Below are positions 7,565-16,208 of a stretch of DNA of 64,000 nt, in pieces (the first letter of the stretch is position 1; every line of letters begins with the position of its first letter). Position numbers and translations under genes: made by a program. The notes beneath the pieces were generated by a model. The model searched no databases, had not been told where the DNA came from, and worked only from the letters and a program-made list of their open reading frames with translations. Source of the stretch: Bin87 sp965220505 (GTDB taxonomy: Bacteria; Chloroflexota; Dehalococcoidia; Lucifugimonadales; UBA3495); NCBI GenBank assembly GCA_965220505.1, contig CBDCQE010000002.1, positions 248,001 through 312,000 of the forward strand. The letters are read 5' to 3'.

Positions 7565-8794
7565 ATGACTAGATTCGACTCGCTTGAAGTCGCGGCATGG
7601 CGCCAGTTCGATTCGGTTGACATCCGATTCCATCCTCGGGCCACTATCATCACTGGTGCCAACGGTGCCGGCAAAACAACCTTGCTCAATATCCTCAGCC
7701 AGCATTTCGGCTGGGCACAACGCTTCATCGGCACGCCGCGGATAGACCGGCGTGGCGCCCAGAAATATTTCTCCGGTGTAATCGACGAGTCCGACCGGCC
7801 ATCCGTAAACGTCGGCAAGCTAACTTACGACAACGGAGCCATTGCAACGCTCCAAGTACCAACCGAAGGCGAAGCCTTCCAGATCTCGATAGACAACGCT
7901 CAAACAGTGCCCGGCATCTATCTTACATCCCACAGACCGGTCTATTTTTACCAAAAAGTCAGTCAGATACCGACTGAGGTACGAGCCGGTACCGAGCTTT
8001 TCAACCAATACTTAAACAACATTCGCCAGTTCTACACACCCTCATCACGGGTCGAGTCTCCGAGCCATCGACTCAAAGCTGCACTCATTTCGTTAGCCAC
8101 CTTCGGCTATGGAAACCGCGTAGTCGCACGAGACGATGAAGCGCGCGAGACTTTCGAGGGTTTCACCACAATCCTCAACAAAGTCCTGCCCCCCGACCTA
8201 GGTTTCCGACAAATCGCGATCCGCCTACCAGAAGTAGTCCTCGAGACTGACACCGGAGATTTTTCACTCGATGCAGCTTCCGGTGGCATCGCAGCCTTAG
8301 TCGACTTGGCATGGCAAATCCATATGCGTTCCCGTACCGACACCGCGTTTACCGTACTGATGGACGAACCTGAAAATCACCTCCATCCAAGACTCCAGCG
8401 ATCAGTGCTGCCTGGACTGGTCGAAGCGTTCCCTCAAGCCCAATTCATTGTTTCTACCCACAACCCATTCGTCGTTACATCGGTGCGACACTCCAACGTC
8501 ATTGTCCTAGACTTCGAAGGCGAACGCGTGAGGTCCACAAATCTAGCCGACGTAGACCGATCAGCAACCGCCAATCGGGTCTTGACTGACGTCCTCGGAG
8601 TTCCTTTCCCAGCACCAATTTGGGTCGAGAACGAGCTTGATCGGATCGTCAATTCTGTCCAAAACCAGGACCTTAGCACGGAACTCCTATACAGCTTGAG
8701 AGAGCGGCTTGACACGATTGGCTTGGGATACCTTTTCCCCGAAGTCGTGGAACGCCTTTTGCCAGCACACAACAATCGCAGAGAAGCACTCTAA
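7565..8794 (+). CDS. PtuA-like AAA/ABC-type ATPase (Septu-like module)
   Basis: The 409-residue protein has an SMC/RecF-like ATPase fold. It shows Walker A GANGAGKTT (31-39), a signature-like AASGGIAALV, Walker B VLMDEPENHLHP (about 265) and a switch histidine in VSTHNPF (about 297). Such ATPases pair with HNH nucleases in Septu (PtuA-PtuB) anti-phage systems and in some retrons. The neighbouring HNH gene starts within its stop codon (TAATG), so they are coupled. It is shorter than many PtuA proteins. Sampled sequence lines count to 53-55% GC, against about 77% in a ureC line, which suggests transfer. A GAGG site precedes the ATG. The name Septu is inferred from the pairing. Confidence 0.8.
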   Translation: MTRFDSLEVAAWRQFDSVDIRFHPRATIITGANGAGKTTLLNILSQHFGWAQRFIGTPRIDRRGAQKYFSGVIDESDRPSVNVGKLTYDNGAIATLQVPTEGEAFQISIDNAQTVPGIYLTSHRPVYFYQKVSQIPTEVRAGTELFNQYLNNIRQFYTPSSRVESPSHRLKAALISLATFGYGNRVVARDDEARETFEGFTTILNKVLPPDLGFRQIAIRLPEVVLETDTGDFSLDAASGGIAALVDLAWQIHMRSRTDTAFTVLMDEPENHLHPRLQRSVLPGLVEAFPQAQFIVSTHNPFVVTSVRHSNVIVLDFEGERVRSTNLADVDRSATANRVLTDVLGVPFPAPIWVENELDRIVNSVQNQDLSTELLYSLRERLDTIGLGYLFPEVVERLLPAHNNRREAL

Positions 8795-9447
8795 TGATCC
8801 GCCTGAATCGCCACGCTGAGCCCCAAATTTTGATTGAGAACCGTGTTGATTGGACCGAGGAGTACGTTAATTGGCGCAACAACCCTATGGGCCCAGAACC
8901 TAGGCGATTCGCCCACCGTGACATCCGGGACGCTCTTCAAGCAGAGACACACTCCAAATGCGCTTACTGCGAAGCCCGGATTGGTGATGTCGCCTTCGAC
9001 CACATTGAACACAAGCTCCCGAAGAGGAGCAACCCGACCCTCGTTTGCGCATGGCAAAATTTGACAATAGCCTGCCCCAAGTGCAACACCTACAAGGGAC
9101 AATACGACGAGCCTCAATGCCCACTATTAGACCCTCACGTCGATGACGTCGAGAATGATATCGCCTTCTTTGGACCTATGGCGCTGCCTTACGACAGCGA
9201 AAGCGCCGACGCCACTATCACTCGTTTAAGACTAAACCGAACTGAGTTGCTCTATGAGCGCGCCCAACTCCTAGACACGTTACACCGACTCCTCAATCTC
9301 GTGCAGCGCGCGGCGAACGAGCCGGCTGTACGCATCGCACTCTGGCTCCAAATCGACACCATGACGGACGCAGCCGGACAGTTCGCTTCAGCGTGCCGAT
9401 ATTTTCTTGCTGCGCAACTAGTTGAACGCGGCATTACAAGACCCTGA
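8794..9447 (+). CDS. PtuB-like HNH endonuclease (Septu-like module)
   Basis: The 217-residue protein has a zinc-bound HNH site: CAYCE (C56, C59), DHIEH with H70, then NLTIACPKCN (C94, C97, N98) and K101. This layout fits the HNH proteins partnered with ATPases in Septu and retron-associated modules. The C-terminal half is helical with no known motif. It is presumably the effector that cleaves DNA or RNA after the partner ATPase senses infection. The ATG overlaps the upstream stop by one base. Confidence 0.82.
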   Translation: MIRLNRHAEPQILIENRVDWTEEYVNWRNNPMGPEPRRFAHRDIRDALQAETHSKCAYCEARIGDVAFDHIEHKLPKRSNPTLVCAWQNLTIACPKCNTYKGQYDEPQCPLLDPHVDDVENDIAFFGPMALPYDSESADATITRLRLNRTELLYERAQLLDTLHRLLNLVQRAANEPAVRIALWLQIDTMTDAAGQFASACRYFLAAQLVERGITRP

Positions 9448-9459
9448 ACCAAACTACGT

Positions 9460-9539
9460 GGTCTTTCTCGGCCTGATAAACTGCCACATGCACCTGCTGG
9501 CGACGGGAGATCGGGGGATCCTGGGGACTTCGGGTTCCC
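9460..9539 (+). pseudogene. Remnant of an amidohydrolase gene
   Basis: These 80 bases read VFLGLINCHMHLLATGDRG and then drift out of frame. They match 11903-11985 of the intact amidohydrolase (VFPGLINCHTHLLATGDRG) at roughly four bases in five by eye. Only the metal-binding HxH region survives. It marks the boundary between the island and the catabolic cluster. Confidence 0.75.
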
Positions 9540-9658
9540 TAAGCGGCCATCAACCGGTCACATCACTTGAGCAGCCGGCCGGTTTACGCTTCAATCACGA
9601 CACGCAGCAATCGACAAGCAACTGCAAACAACGCATATCCACTGCAGGAGGCCACAGG

Positions 9659-11206
9659 ATGAAGTACGATTATATCGTGGTGGGCGGGGGTTCCGCCGGG
9701 TGCACCATTGCCAGCCGGCTGTCGGAGGACCCGGAGCGGTCCGTGCTGCTGCTGGAGGCGGGGCCGGACTACCCGGTCTTTGAGACACTGCCCGACGACC
9801 TGAAGCTGGGCAACAACGTGTGGCTTTCCGCCTACGGGCCGCACAACTGGGGCTACACCGCCAAGATCACCGAGGAGCAGGACAACCTGACGATCCCGAG
9901 GGGCAAGGCCACCGGCGGCTCCAGCGCGGTGAACGGGCAGGTGCTGTTCCGGGGCATCCCCGAGGACTACGACCGTTGGGCCGAGTGGGGCAACGACGAA
10001 TGGAGTTTCACCCGGTGCCTGCCCTACTTCAACAAGCTGGAAACCGACCTGGACTTCGGCGGCGACGACTTCCACGGCTCCGACGGGCCGGTGCCGGTGC
10101 GCCGCGCTCCCCGCACCGAGTGGCTGCCCCACGCCGTGGCCTTCGAGCGGGCCTGCCTGGACGAGGGCTTTCCCCAGGACGAAGACCAGAACCATCCTGA
10201 GTCCACCGGCGTCTCGCCCCGCGCCCGCAACACCATCGACGGCGTCCGCATGAGCATGGCCATCAACTACCTGGACATCGCGCGGCACCGCCTGAACCTG
10301 ACCATCCGGGGCGGCGTGACGGCACGGCGGATCATCTTCGACGGGAACCGGGCTGTGGGCATCGAGGCCGAGAGCGGCGGCGAGGTCTTCACGGTGGAGG
10401 GTGGCGAGATCATCGTCAGCAGCGGGGCCGTGGCGTCGCCGCAACTGCTCATGCTGTCCGGCGTGGGGCCGGCGGAGCACCTGCGCAGCATGGGCATCCC
10501 GGTGGTGCACGACTCGCCGGGCGTGGGCAAGAACCTGCGCGACCATCCGGCGGCGTCGGTGCTGTACCGGGGTAAGGGCGAGAAGCCCGACGTGCAGGCG
10601 CCGGTGATCCAGGTGGGACTGCGCTACACGGTGGAGGGCTCCGACCTGCGCAACGACATGCAGCTGAGCCCCAACCTGATGACCAGCGAGCACCGGCCGG
10701 CCCACGTCGCCATCGACGAGGACCTGAACTACCTGGGCATGGGCGCGAGCCTGCAGCTGGCGCTGGGCCAGGGCGAGCTGACCCTGCAATCCACCGATCC
10801 CCATGTGCAGCCGTTCCTGAACTACAACTACTACCAGGAACCGGAGGACCTACGCCGGATGCGCGAGGCGATACGGCTGGGCGTCCGCATGGCGGAGCGG
10901 CCGCCGTTCTCCGACTTGATCGAGGAACGGATCATGCCCACCGACGAAGAACTGGCGTCCGACGAGTTGCTGGACGACTGGCTGCGCAAGAACTCCGGCA
11001 CGTCGCACCACATCTCCGGCACGTGCAAGATGGGGCCGGACTCGGATCCCCTGGCGGTGGTGGACCAGCACCTGAAGGTGAAGGGCATCGAGGGCCTGCG
11101 CGTGGCCGACGCCTCGATCATGCCGGACTGCATCCGGGCCAACACCAACGCCACGACCATCATGATCGGCGAGAAGGTGTCGGACTACATCAAGGAAGGG
11201 CGGTAG
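9659..11206 (+). CDS. GMC-family FAD oxidoreductase (choline dehydrogenase-like)
   Basis: The 515-residue flavoenzyme has the N-terminal FAD-binding motif VVGGGSAGCTIASRL and both GMC signatures (RGKATGGSSAVNG and GAVASPQLLMLSGVG). The C-terminal active-site region has HHISGTCKMG (catalytic His) and ANTNATTIMIGEK. GMC enzymes oxidise alcohols to aldehydes or ketones in the cytoplasm. The substrate cannot be read from sequence. AGGAGG precedes the ATG at 9659. The frame extends upstream through the amidohydrolase remnant, but that part is not a plausible N-terminus. It begins a cluster with a VOC protein and an amidohydrolase. Confidence 0.9.
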   Translation: MKYDYIVVGGGSAGCTIASRLSEDPERSVLLLEAGPDYPVFETLPDDLKLGNNVWLSAYGPHNWGYTAKITEEQDNLTIPRGKATGGSSAVNGQVLFRGIPEDYDRWAEWGNDEWSFTRCLPYFNKLETDLDFGGDDFHGSDGPVPVRRAPRTEWLPHAVAFERACLDEGFPQDEDQNHPESTGVSPRARNTIDGVRMSMAINYLDIARHRLNLTIRGGVTARRIIFDGNRAVGIEAESGGEVFTVEGGEIIVSSGAVASPQLLMLSGVGPAEHLRSMGIPVVHDSPGVGKNLRDHPAASVLYRGKGEKPDVQAPVIQVGLRYTVEGSDLRNDMQLSPNLMTSEHRPAHVAIDEDLNYLGMGASLQLALGQGELTLQSTDPHVQPFLNYNYYQEPEDLRRMREAIRLGVRMAERPPFSDLIEERIMPTDEELASDELLDDWLRKNSGTSHHISGTCKMGPDSDPLAVVDQHLKVKGIEGLRVADASIMPDCIRANTNATTIMIGEKVSDYIKEGR

Positions 11207-11236
11207 CGAGGCTGACTACAAGGGAGGTTCACAGCA

Positions 11237-11713
11237 ATGGAAGTCCAATGGATGAACCACACCGGGTTTGTGGTCAGCGACATGGAACGCTCGTTGGCGT
11301 TTTACCGCGACCTGCTGGGCCTCAGCATCGAGCGCGACCAGGTACTGGAAGGCGATTTCATCTCGGAGGTGGTGGGGTATCCCGACGCGCGGCTGCACAT
11401 CGTGTACCTGGGAGTCGGGGATCAACGGCACTCCGTGGAGCTGATCCAGTACCTGAACCCGCCGGGGGACACCGTCGCGCTGCCGCAGCGCCACCAGGTG
11501 GGTGCGTCGCACCTGGGCATCATCGTCGACGATCTGGACGCCTTCTACGCCGACCTCAGCGCCAGGGGCGTGCGGTTCGTCAGCCCGCCGGCGACCCGGC
11601 CCAACCCGGTGTATCCCGCCGCCAGCAAGGGGTGCTACATGGAGGACCCCGACGGGAACTGGCTGGAACTCCTGGAGCGGGGGCCCGCGCCGCCCGGCGC
11701 GACCTCGGTGTGA
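11237..11713 (+). CDS. VOC-family protein (glyoxalase/dioxygenase fold)
   Basis: The 158-residue protein has two beta-alpha-beta-beta-beta modules: HTGFVVSDMERSLAFYRD at the start and HLGIIVDDLDAFYADL in the second half. It ends with the conserved DPDGNWLELLE. Metal ligands would be H in MNHTGF, E in HSVELIQ, H in ASHLGI and E in WLELLE. The reaction (lyase, isomerase or ring cleavage) is not determinable. It lies 30 bp after the GMC gene and 19 bp before the amidohydrolase, so the three are likely co-transcribed. Confidence 0.85.
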   Translation: MEVQWMNHTGFVVSDMERSLAFYRDLLGLSIERDQVLEGDFISEVVGYPDARLHIVYLGVGDQRHSVELIQYLNPPGDTVALPQRHQVGASHLGIIVDDLDAFYADLSARGVRFVSPPATRPNPVYPAASKGCYMEDPDGNWLELLERGPAPPGATSV

Positions 11714-11732
11714 GAGTAACCGTGGAGTGGAC

Positions 11733-13109
11733 ATGACCACCGTCATCGCCAACGCAACCATTGTGACCGGCAACGCCGGCCGGGATGTTCTGCATGATGC
11801 CGGCATCGCCATCTCGGAGGACCGCATCGCGGCCATCGGGCCGACGGATGACGTGCGGCCGGCGCATCCCGACGCCGAGGTGGTGGACGGGCGGGGCAAG
11901 GCGGTCTTTCCCGGCTTGATCAACTGCCACACGCACCTGCTGGCCACCGGAGACCGGGGAATACTGGAGGACTTCGGCTTTCCGACCCGGCTGACCTTTC
12001 CGGTGTCGGCGCGCGGGTTGCTGACCGATGAGGAGCGCCGGATACTGGCCCTGCTGGGCGTCCTGGAGTCCATCCGCAGCGGCGTCACCTGCTTGCTGGA
12101 AATCTCGTCCAACGTGGCCGGCTATTCGCCCGACCTGGCGGCTACGGGGCTGCGGCTCGTTCTGTCGGAGAACATCAACGACGTGGACGAGGCCCAGGTT
12201 CGGGAGGGTGTCTATCGGTTCGACGAGGCCCGGGCCGACGCCGGCCTGCAACGCAGCGCCGACCTGGTGGAGGCGTGGCACGGCCGCGAAAACGGACGGG
12301 TCAACTGCTTCCTGGCGCCCCACGCCCCGGAGACGTGCTCGCCGGACCTGCTGCGCCGCACGCGGGAGATGGCCGAGCGCCTTGGCGTCGGCTACACCAT
12401 CCACCTGTCCCAGAGCCGCGAGGAGATTGAGGCGGTCATGCGGGTCCGTGGCGTGCCGCCGACCCATTATCTATTCGCCAGCGGTTTCCTGGGGCCGGAC
12501 CTGCTGGCGGCGCACTGCCGGTACATCAATTCCGCCGAGATCGCGCTGCTGGGGCAGACGGGGGTCAGGGTCACCAACAACGCCGCCATCGCCGCCCGCC
12601 GGGGCGCGGCCGCGCCGGTGCAGGAGTTGCAGGCCGCCGGATGCGTCATCGGCATGGGGTCGGACAACATGGCCGAGGACATGGTGGAGGTGATGCGCGC
12701 GGGCCTGTTCCTGGAGCGAGTGCGCCGCAACGACGAGGTCTGGCCTCAACCCGAGGACGTGCTGGAATGGGCCACCATCGGGGGAGCCAAAGCCCTGGGG
12801 ATGCAGGACATCACGGGCAGCCTGGAAGTCGGCAAGAAGGCCGACCTGTTCGTGGTGGACCTGATGCGGCCCCACCTGGTGCCCAGCCTGCGGCCCGTAT
12901 CCGCCTTCGTGCATAATGGTCAGCCGGCCGACATTATCTCGGTAATGGTCGACGGCCAATGGGTCATGCGCGACGGCAAGGCGCTGACCATCGACGAAGA
13001 CGATGTGGTGCGTCGGGCGGAAGCGGTGGGGCACGCGTCGTGGGGCCGGCTGCTGGAGCGTTACCCCAACGTGCCTTTCCCCATCAACATTCCGCCGGCC
13101 ATCACCTGA
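11733..13109 (+). CDS. Amidohydrolase (TRZ/ATZ/SsnA-like metal-dependent hydrolase)
   Basis: The 458-residue enzyme has the full metal site of the deaminase-type amidohydrolases: NCHTHLLATGD (HxH), APHAPETCSP, the metal-ligand histidine in YTIHLSQ, the AAHC block, and the aspartate in GMGSDN. These enzymes remove amino, chloro or ureido groups from heterocycles or hydrolyse amides. The start at 11733 is chosen because MTTVIANATIVTGN is the typical N-terminal strand. A fragment of the same type of gene survives at 9460-9539. Confidence 0.88.
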   Translation: MTTVIANATIVTGNAGRDVLHDAGIAISEDRIAAIGPTDDVRPAHPDAEVVDGRGKAVFPGLINCHTHLLATGDRGILEDFGFPTRLTFPVSARGLLTDEERRILALLGVLESIRSGVTCLLEISSNVAGYSPDLAATGLRLVLSENINDVDEAQVREGVYRFDEARADAGLQRSADLVEAWHGRENGRVNCFLAPHAPETCSPDLLRRTREMAERLGVGYTIHLSQSREEIEAVMRVRGVPPTHYLFASGFLGPDLLAAHCRYINSAEIALLGQTGVRVTNNAAIAARRGAAAPVQELQAAGCVIGMGSDNMAEDMVEVMRAGLFLERVRRNDEVWPQPEDVLEWATIGGAKALGMQDITGSLEVGKKADLFVVDLMRPHLVPSLRPVSAFVHNGQPADIISVMVDGQWVMRDGKALTIDEDDVVRRAEAVGHASWGRLLERYPNVPFPINIPPAIT

Positions 13110-13159
13110 ACCCGGCGGCGTCACCGATTGCGGCGAACCGGCGCCGTTTCGTCGCGCGG

Positions 13160-14410
13160 CTAGGGCAGTTGGCGAACGCGGCGGAGCGTGACGCAGAAAA
13201 CCAGGCCCAACGTGATGCCCAGTACCCCGATGATGGCCATGGCCGTTGACGGGGTGGTAACGTCGGAGAGGATGCCGACACCGAGGCTCGCGACGACCAG
13301 GAAGCCCCGGTCGATGCTCTGCAGGCTGGTGAGCCGACCCCGCAGGCTGTCCGGGGCCAACGTTTGTATCAGGGTGCCGCGGGTGGTGCGGAAGAAGGAC
13401 TGGCTGAAGGCCATGGCGGCGATGACCACAAAGGCCAGGGCCATCCACTTCGAGAAGGAAAACAGGACCAGCATCAGGGAACTGGCGATGGCGGCGGCGA
13501 GCACCAACCGGCCCTTGGGGAAGATGAAGCCGAATGACGCGATGAACAGCGCCGCCATCAGGCCCCCCACGCCCGTGATCGACAGGAGATATCCGCCGAC
13601 GTCGGCGTCGCGCTGCAGCACCTCGGTGGTGAACACCGGGAACAGGAACCAGGCCGGCTGCAGGATGATGTTGGGAATAACCGAAAGGACCATCAGCTGG
13701 AAGAAGACGCGCTCGCCACTCCAGACATAGCGCAGTCCTTCGACCATGTTGGCCAGCGCCGAGCCGCGCTGGCGGGCGTTGCCGGGGCGGTGGAAGGGCG
13801 TGCGCAACGGGATGATCATCGCCACGTTGGCCAGGTACAGCGCGGACTCGATGGTGAAGTTCCAGAAGTACCCGAGGGTGAAGATGAGGATGCCGCCCAC
13901 GAACGGGCCGACGATGCGAGTGCCGGTGATGGTGAGAACGTTGGTGGCCAGGGCGTTCCCCAGCATCTCGCGCGGCACGGTGCCGGCGATGAGCGACTGA
14001 CGCATGGGTTGGGTCATGGAGCGGCAGGCGCCGGCCAGGATCACATAGGCGTAAGCGTGCCAGACCTCCACCCGCCCCGACAACACCAGCAGGGCGAAAC
14101 TCAGGGAAAGGGCAGCCATCGTCAGCTGCAAGATGATGACCAGCCGGCGGCGGTCGAACCGGTCGCTGAGAACGCCGCCCCAGGGGCCAACCACCAGCCC
14201 GGGCAGGGTGTTGATGCCGCCCACGGTGACCACCAGCAGACCGGCGACCGTGGAGCCCTCGGATAGATCCCGGACCAGCCAACCCACGCTCAACAGTTGT
14301 ATCCACTGGGCGTTGTTGGCGAAGAAATTGCCGCACCACAGCAGCCTGAAGTTGCGGTACGCCATCCAGGTGTCCAGCGTGTGCAACCGGGGGAGTGCAG
14401 ATCCTCGCAA
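13160..14410 (-). CDS. MFS transporter (MFS_3-type exporter-like)
   Basis: The protein (about 416 residues) has around twelve hydrophobic segments and the MFS motif A sequence GGVLSDRFDRRR between the second and third. YRNFRLLWCGNFFANNAQW at the N-terminus is typical of the enterobactin-exporter/MFS_3 group. I chose TTG at 14410 because GGAGGAG lies seven bases before it; a TTG at 14491 would add 27 residues without a site. It is convergent with the amidohydrolase gene. Substrate unknown; export of a drug or metabolite is the family norm. Confidence 0.82.
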   Translation of the reverse strand: MRGSALPRLHTLDTWMAYRNFRLLWCGNFFANNAQWIQLLSVGWLVRDLSEGSTVAGLLVVTVGGINTLPGLVVGPWGGVLSDRFDRRRLVIILQLTMAALSLSFALLVLSGRVEVWHAYAYVILAGACRSMTQPMRQSLIAGTVPREMLGNALATNVLTITGTRIVGPFVGGILIFTLGYFWNFTIESALYLANVAMIIPLRTPFHRPGNARQRGSALANMVEGLRYVWSGERVFFQLMVLSVIPNIILQPAWFLFPVFTTEVLQRDADVGGYLLSITGVGGLMAALFIASFGFIFPKGRLVLAAAIASSLMLVLFSFSKWMALAFVVIAAMAFSQSFFRTTRGTLIQTLAPDSLRGRLTSLQSIDRGFLVVASLGVGILSDVTTPSTAMAIIGVLGITLGLVFCVTLRRVRQLP

Positions 14411-14719
14411 TATCGCTCCTCCACGAGCGCCAGGCCGGTTGATGGGTATCGTCTCGGCAGGGTAATCGGACGGCCATTTTGAAATGTCCAATCGGGACTG
14501 TCAATGCTAATCCGCAGATATTATTTGCAATGAGCATGGGATTGTGCAGCCGTGGACGGCAACCTCGGAACGCTGTGGCCGTTACGCGACGTTTACACCG
14601 ACGCAACTTCGCGGTCATAGAGTTGCAATTTGCCGGTAACACCGTGGGACTAGCGTATTTGGCATCGCCGCCGGCGACCTGCCGTTGGCGAATCCACTCC
14701 AGAGGAGGAAACACCCACG
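14411..14719. other. Upstream region of the urea-nitrogen cluster
   Basis: This divergent intergenic stretch must hold the promoters of urtA and the MFS gene. I see no confident -35/-10 pair and no clear nitrogen-regulator palindrome. The only firm signal is the AGAGGAGGAA ribosome site before urtA. Confidence 0.5.
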
Positions 14720-16027
14720 ATGTCTCTAACCGGTTTAGCCAAACTGCCCGCTTTGCTGCGGTTCGCGCTCATTGGCGCGGCCGCCCTGCTCATGCCCCTG
14801 ATGCTGGCCGCCTGCGGCTCCGAGCCGCCCCCGGCGCCGGCCGCCACCGCCGCTCCCGCTGCCGCATCCCAACCGGCCAGCCCGCCCGCCGCTGCCGAGT
14901 CCGACACGATCAAGGTGGGCATCCTGCACTCCCTGTCCGGCACGATGTCGATCAGCGAGACCGCGGTGCACGACGCCGAACTGCTGGCCATTGAAGAGAT
15001 CAATGCCTCGGGCGGCGTGATGGGCAAGCAGCTTGAGGTGGTCATCGAGGACGGCGCGTCCGACTGGCCGACCTTCGCCGAGAAGGCGCGCAAGCTGCTC
15101 CAGGAGGACGAGGTTTCCGTGGTCTTCGGCGGGTGGACCAGCGCCAGCCGCAAGGCGATGCTGCCGGTCTTCGAGGCCAACAACGGGCTGCTGTTCTACC
15201 CGGTGCAGTACGAGGGACTGGAGACGTCGCCCAACATCTTCTACACGGGCGCGACCACCAACCAGCAGATCGTGCCGGCCATCGAGTACCTGCTGCAAGA
15301 GGGCAAGACCAAGTTCTACCTGCTGGGTTCCGACTACGTGTTCCCGCGCACGTCGAACCTGATCATCAACAAGCAGTTGGCCGCCGCCGGCATCGAGGCC
15401 GTGGGTGAGGAGTACACCCCGCTGGGCCACACTGAGTACAGCACCGTGATCACGAAGATCAAGGCCGCCGACCCGGACGTGGTGTTCAACACGCTGAACG
15501 GCGACTCCAACGTGGCCTTCTTCAAGCAGCTCAAGGACGCCGGCATCACGGCCGAAGAACTGCCCACGATTTCGGTCAGCGTCGCTGAAGAAGAGATTAC
15601 CGGCATCGGCGCGGAGAACATCGCCGGGCACCTGGTGGCGTGGAACTACTTCCAGACCACTGACACGCCGGAAAACGTGAAGTTCGTCAGCGCGTTCAAG
15701 TCCAAGTACGGCGAGAACCGCGTCACCGACGACCCCATCGAGGCGGGTTACTTCGGCGTGTACCTGTGGAAGGCCGCCGTTGAAAAGGCCGGGTCCACCG
15801 ACGTGGCCGCGGTCAAGGAAGCCGCCAAGGGCATCCAGTTCGCCGCGCCGGGCGGGATGGTGACCATCCACAACGAGAACCAGCATGTGTCCAAGACCGT
15901 CCGCATCGGCACGGTGCGCGACGACGGGCAGATCGACGAGATCTGGAACTCCGGCTCGCCGGTGGTTCCCGACCCCTACCTGGACAGCTACGAATGGGCC
16001 GCCGGCCTCCGGGAGCTGGCCCAGTAG
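14720..16027 (+). CDS. urtA: Urea ABC transporter substrate-binding lipoprotein
   Basis: The 435-residue protein has a lipoprotein signal ending in LMLAAC with C32 as the lipidation site. A proline/alanine linker follows, then a branched-chain-amino-acid-type binding domain starting IKVGILHSLSGTMSISE. That stretch, with FYPVQYEGLE and NTLNGDSNVAFF, is typical of UrtA/AmiC-like urea and amide binders. It would capture urea outside the membrane for UrtBCDE. It leads the urt-glnA-ure cluster, separated from urtB by a palindromic repeat. Confidence 0.93.
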   Translation: MSLTGLAKLPALLRFALIGAAALLMPLMLAACGSEPPPAPAATAAPAAASQPASPPAAAESDTIKVGILHSLSGTMSISETAVHDAELLAIEEINASGGVMGKQLEVVIEDGASDWPTFAEKARKLLQEDEVSVVFGGWTSASRKAMLPVFEANNGLLFYPVQYEGLETSPNIFYTGATTNQQIVPAIEYLLQEGKTKFYLLGSDYVFPRTSNLIINKQLAAAGIEAVGEEYTPLGHTEYSTVITKIKAADPDVVFNTLNGDSNVAFFKQLKDAGITAEELPTISVSVAEEEITGIGAENIAGHLVAWNYFQTTDTPENVKFVSAFKSKYGENRVTDDPIEAGYFGVYLWKAAVEKAGSTDVAAVKEAAKGIQFAAPGGMVTIHNENQHVSKTVRIGTVRDDGQIDEIWNSGSPVVPDPYLDSYEWAAGLRELAQ

Positions 16028-16034
16028 CATCAAC

Positions 16035-16145
16035 TGTCAGAAGCAGGATTTGCCGGATTGAAGGATTGACAGGATTGCGTGTTCTCCGCTGCCGGATGGC
16101 TCCAATCCTGTCAATCCCAAAATTCTGAAAATCCTGCTTCTGACA
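16035..16145. repeat. Palindromic REP-like element between urtA and urtB
   Basis: Perfect 17-bp arms TGTCAGAAGCAGGATTT (16035-16051) and AAATCCTGCTTCTGACA (16129-16145) enclose further AGGATT-type half-palindromes. A close relative lies at 27925-28036. In an operon such a hairpin may stabilise the upstream urtA message and lower read-through. Confidence 0.8.
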
Positions 16146-16208
16146 ACAATCCATAGGCGCGGATGACATCCGCGCGTCCGCCTCCTCAAACTCCTTTATG
16201 GCCACGAA

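Noticed and set aside
12471..14714. Long open frame on the - strand over the amidohydrolase and MFS genes
   Set aside because: It overlaps two clear genes in another frame and its sequence is low-complexity Arg/His/Pro, the usual shadow of GC-rich coding DNA.
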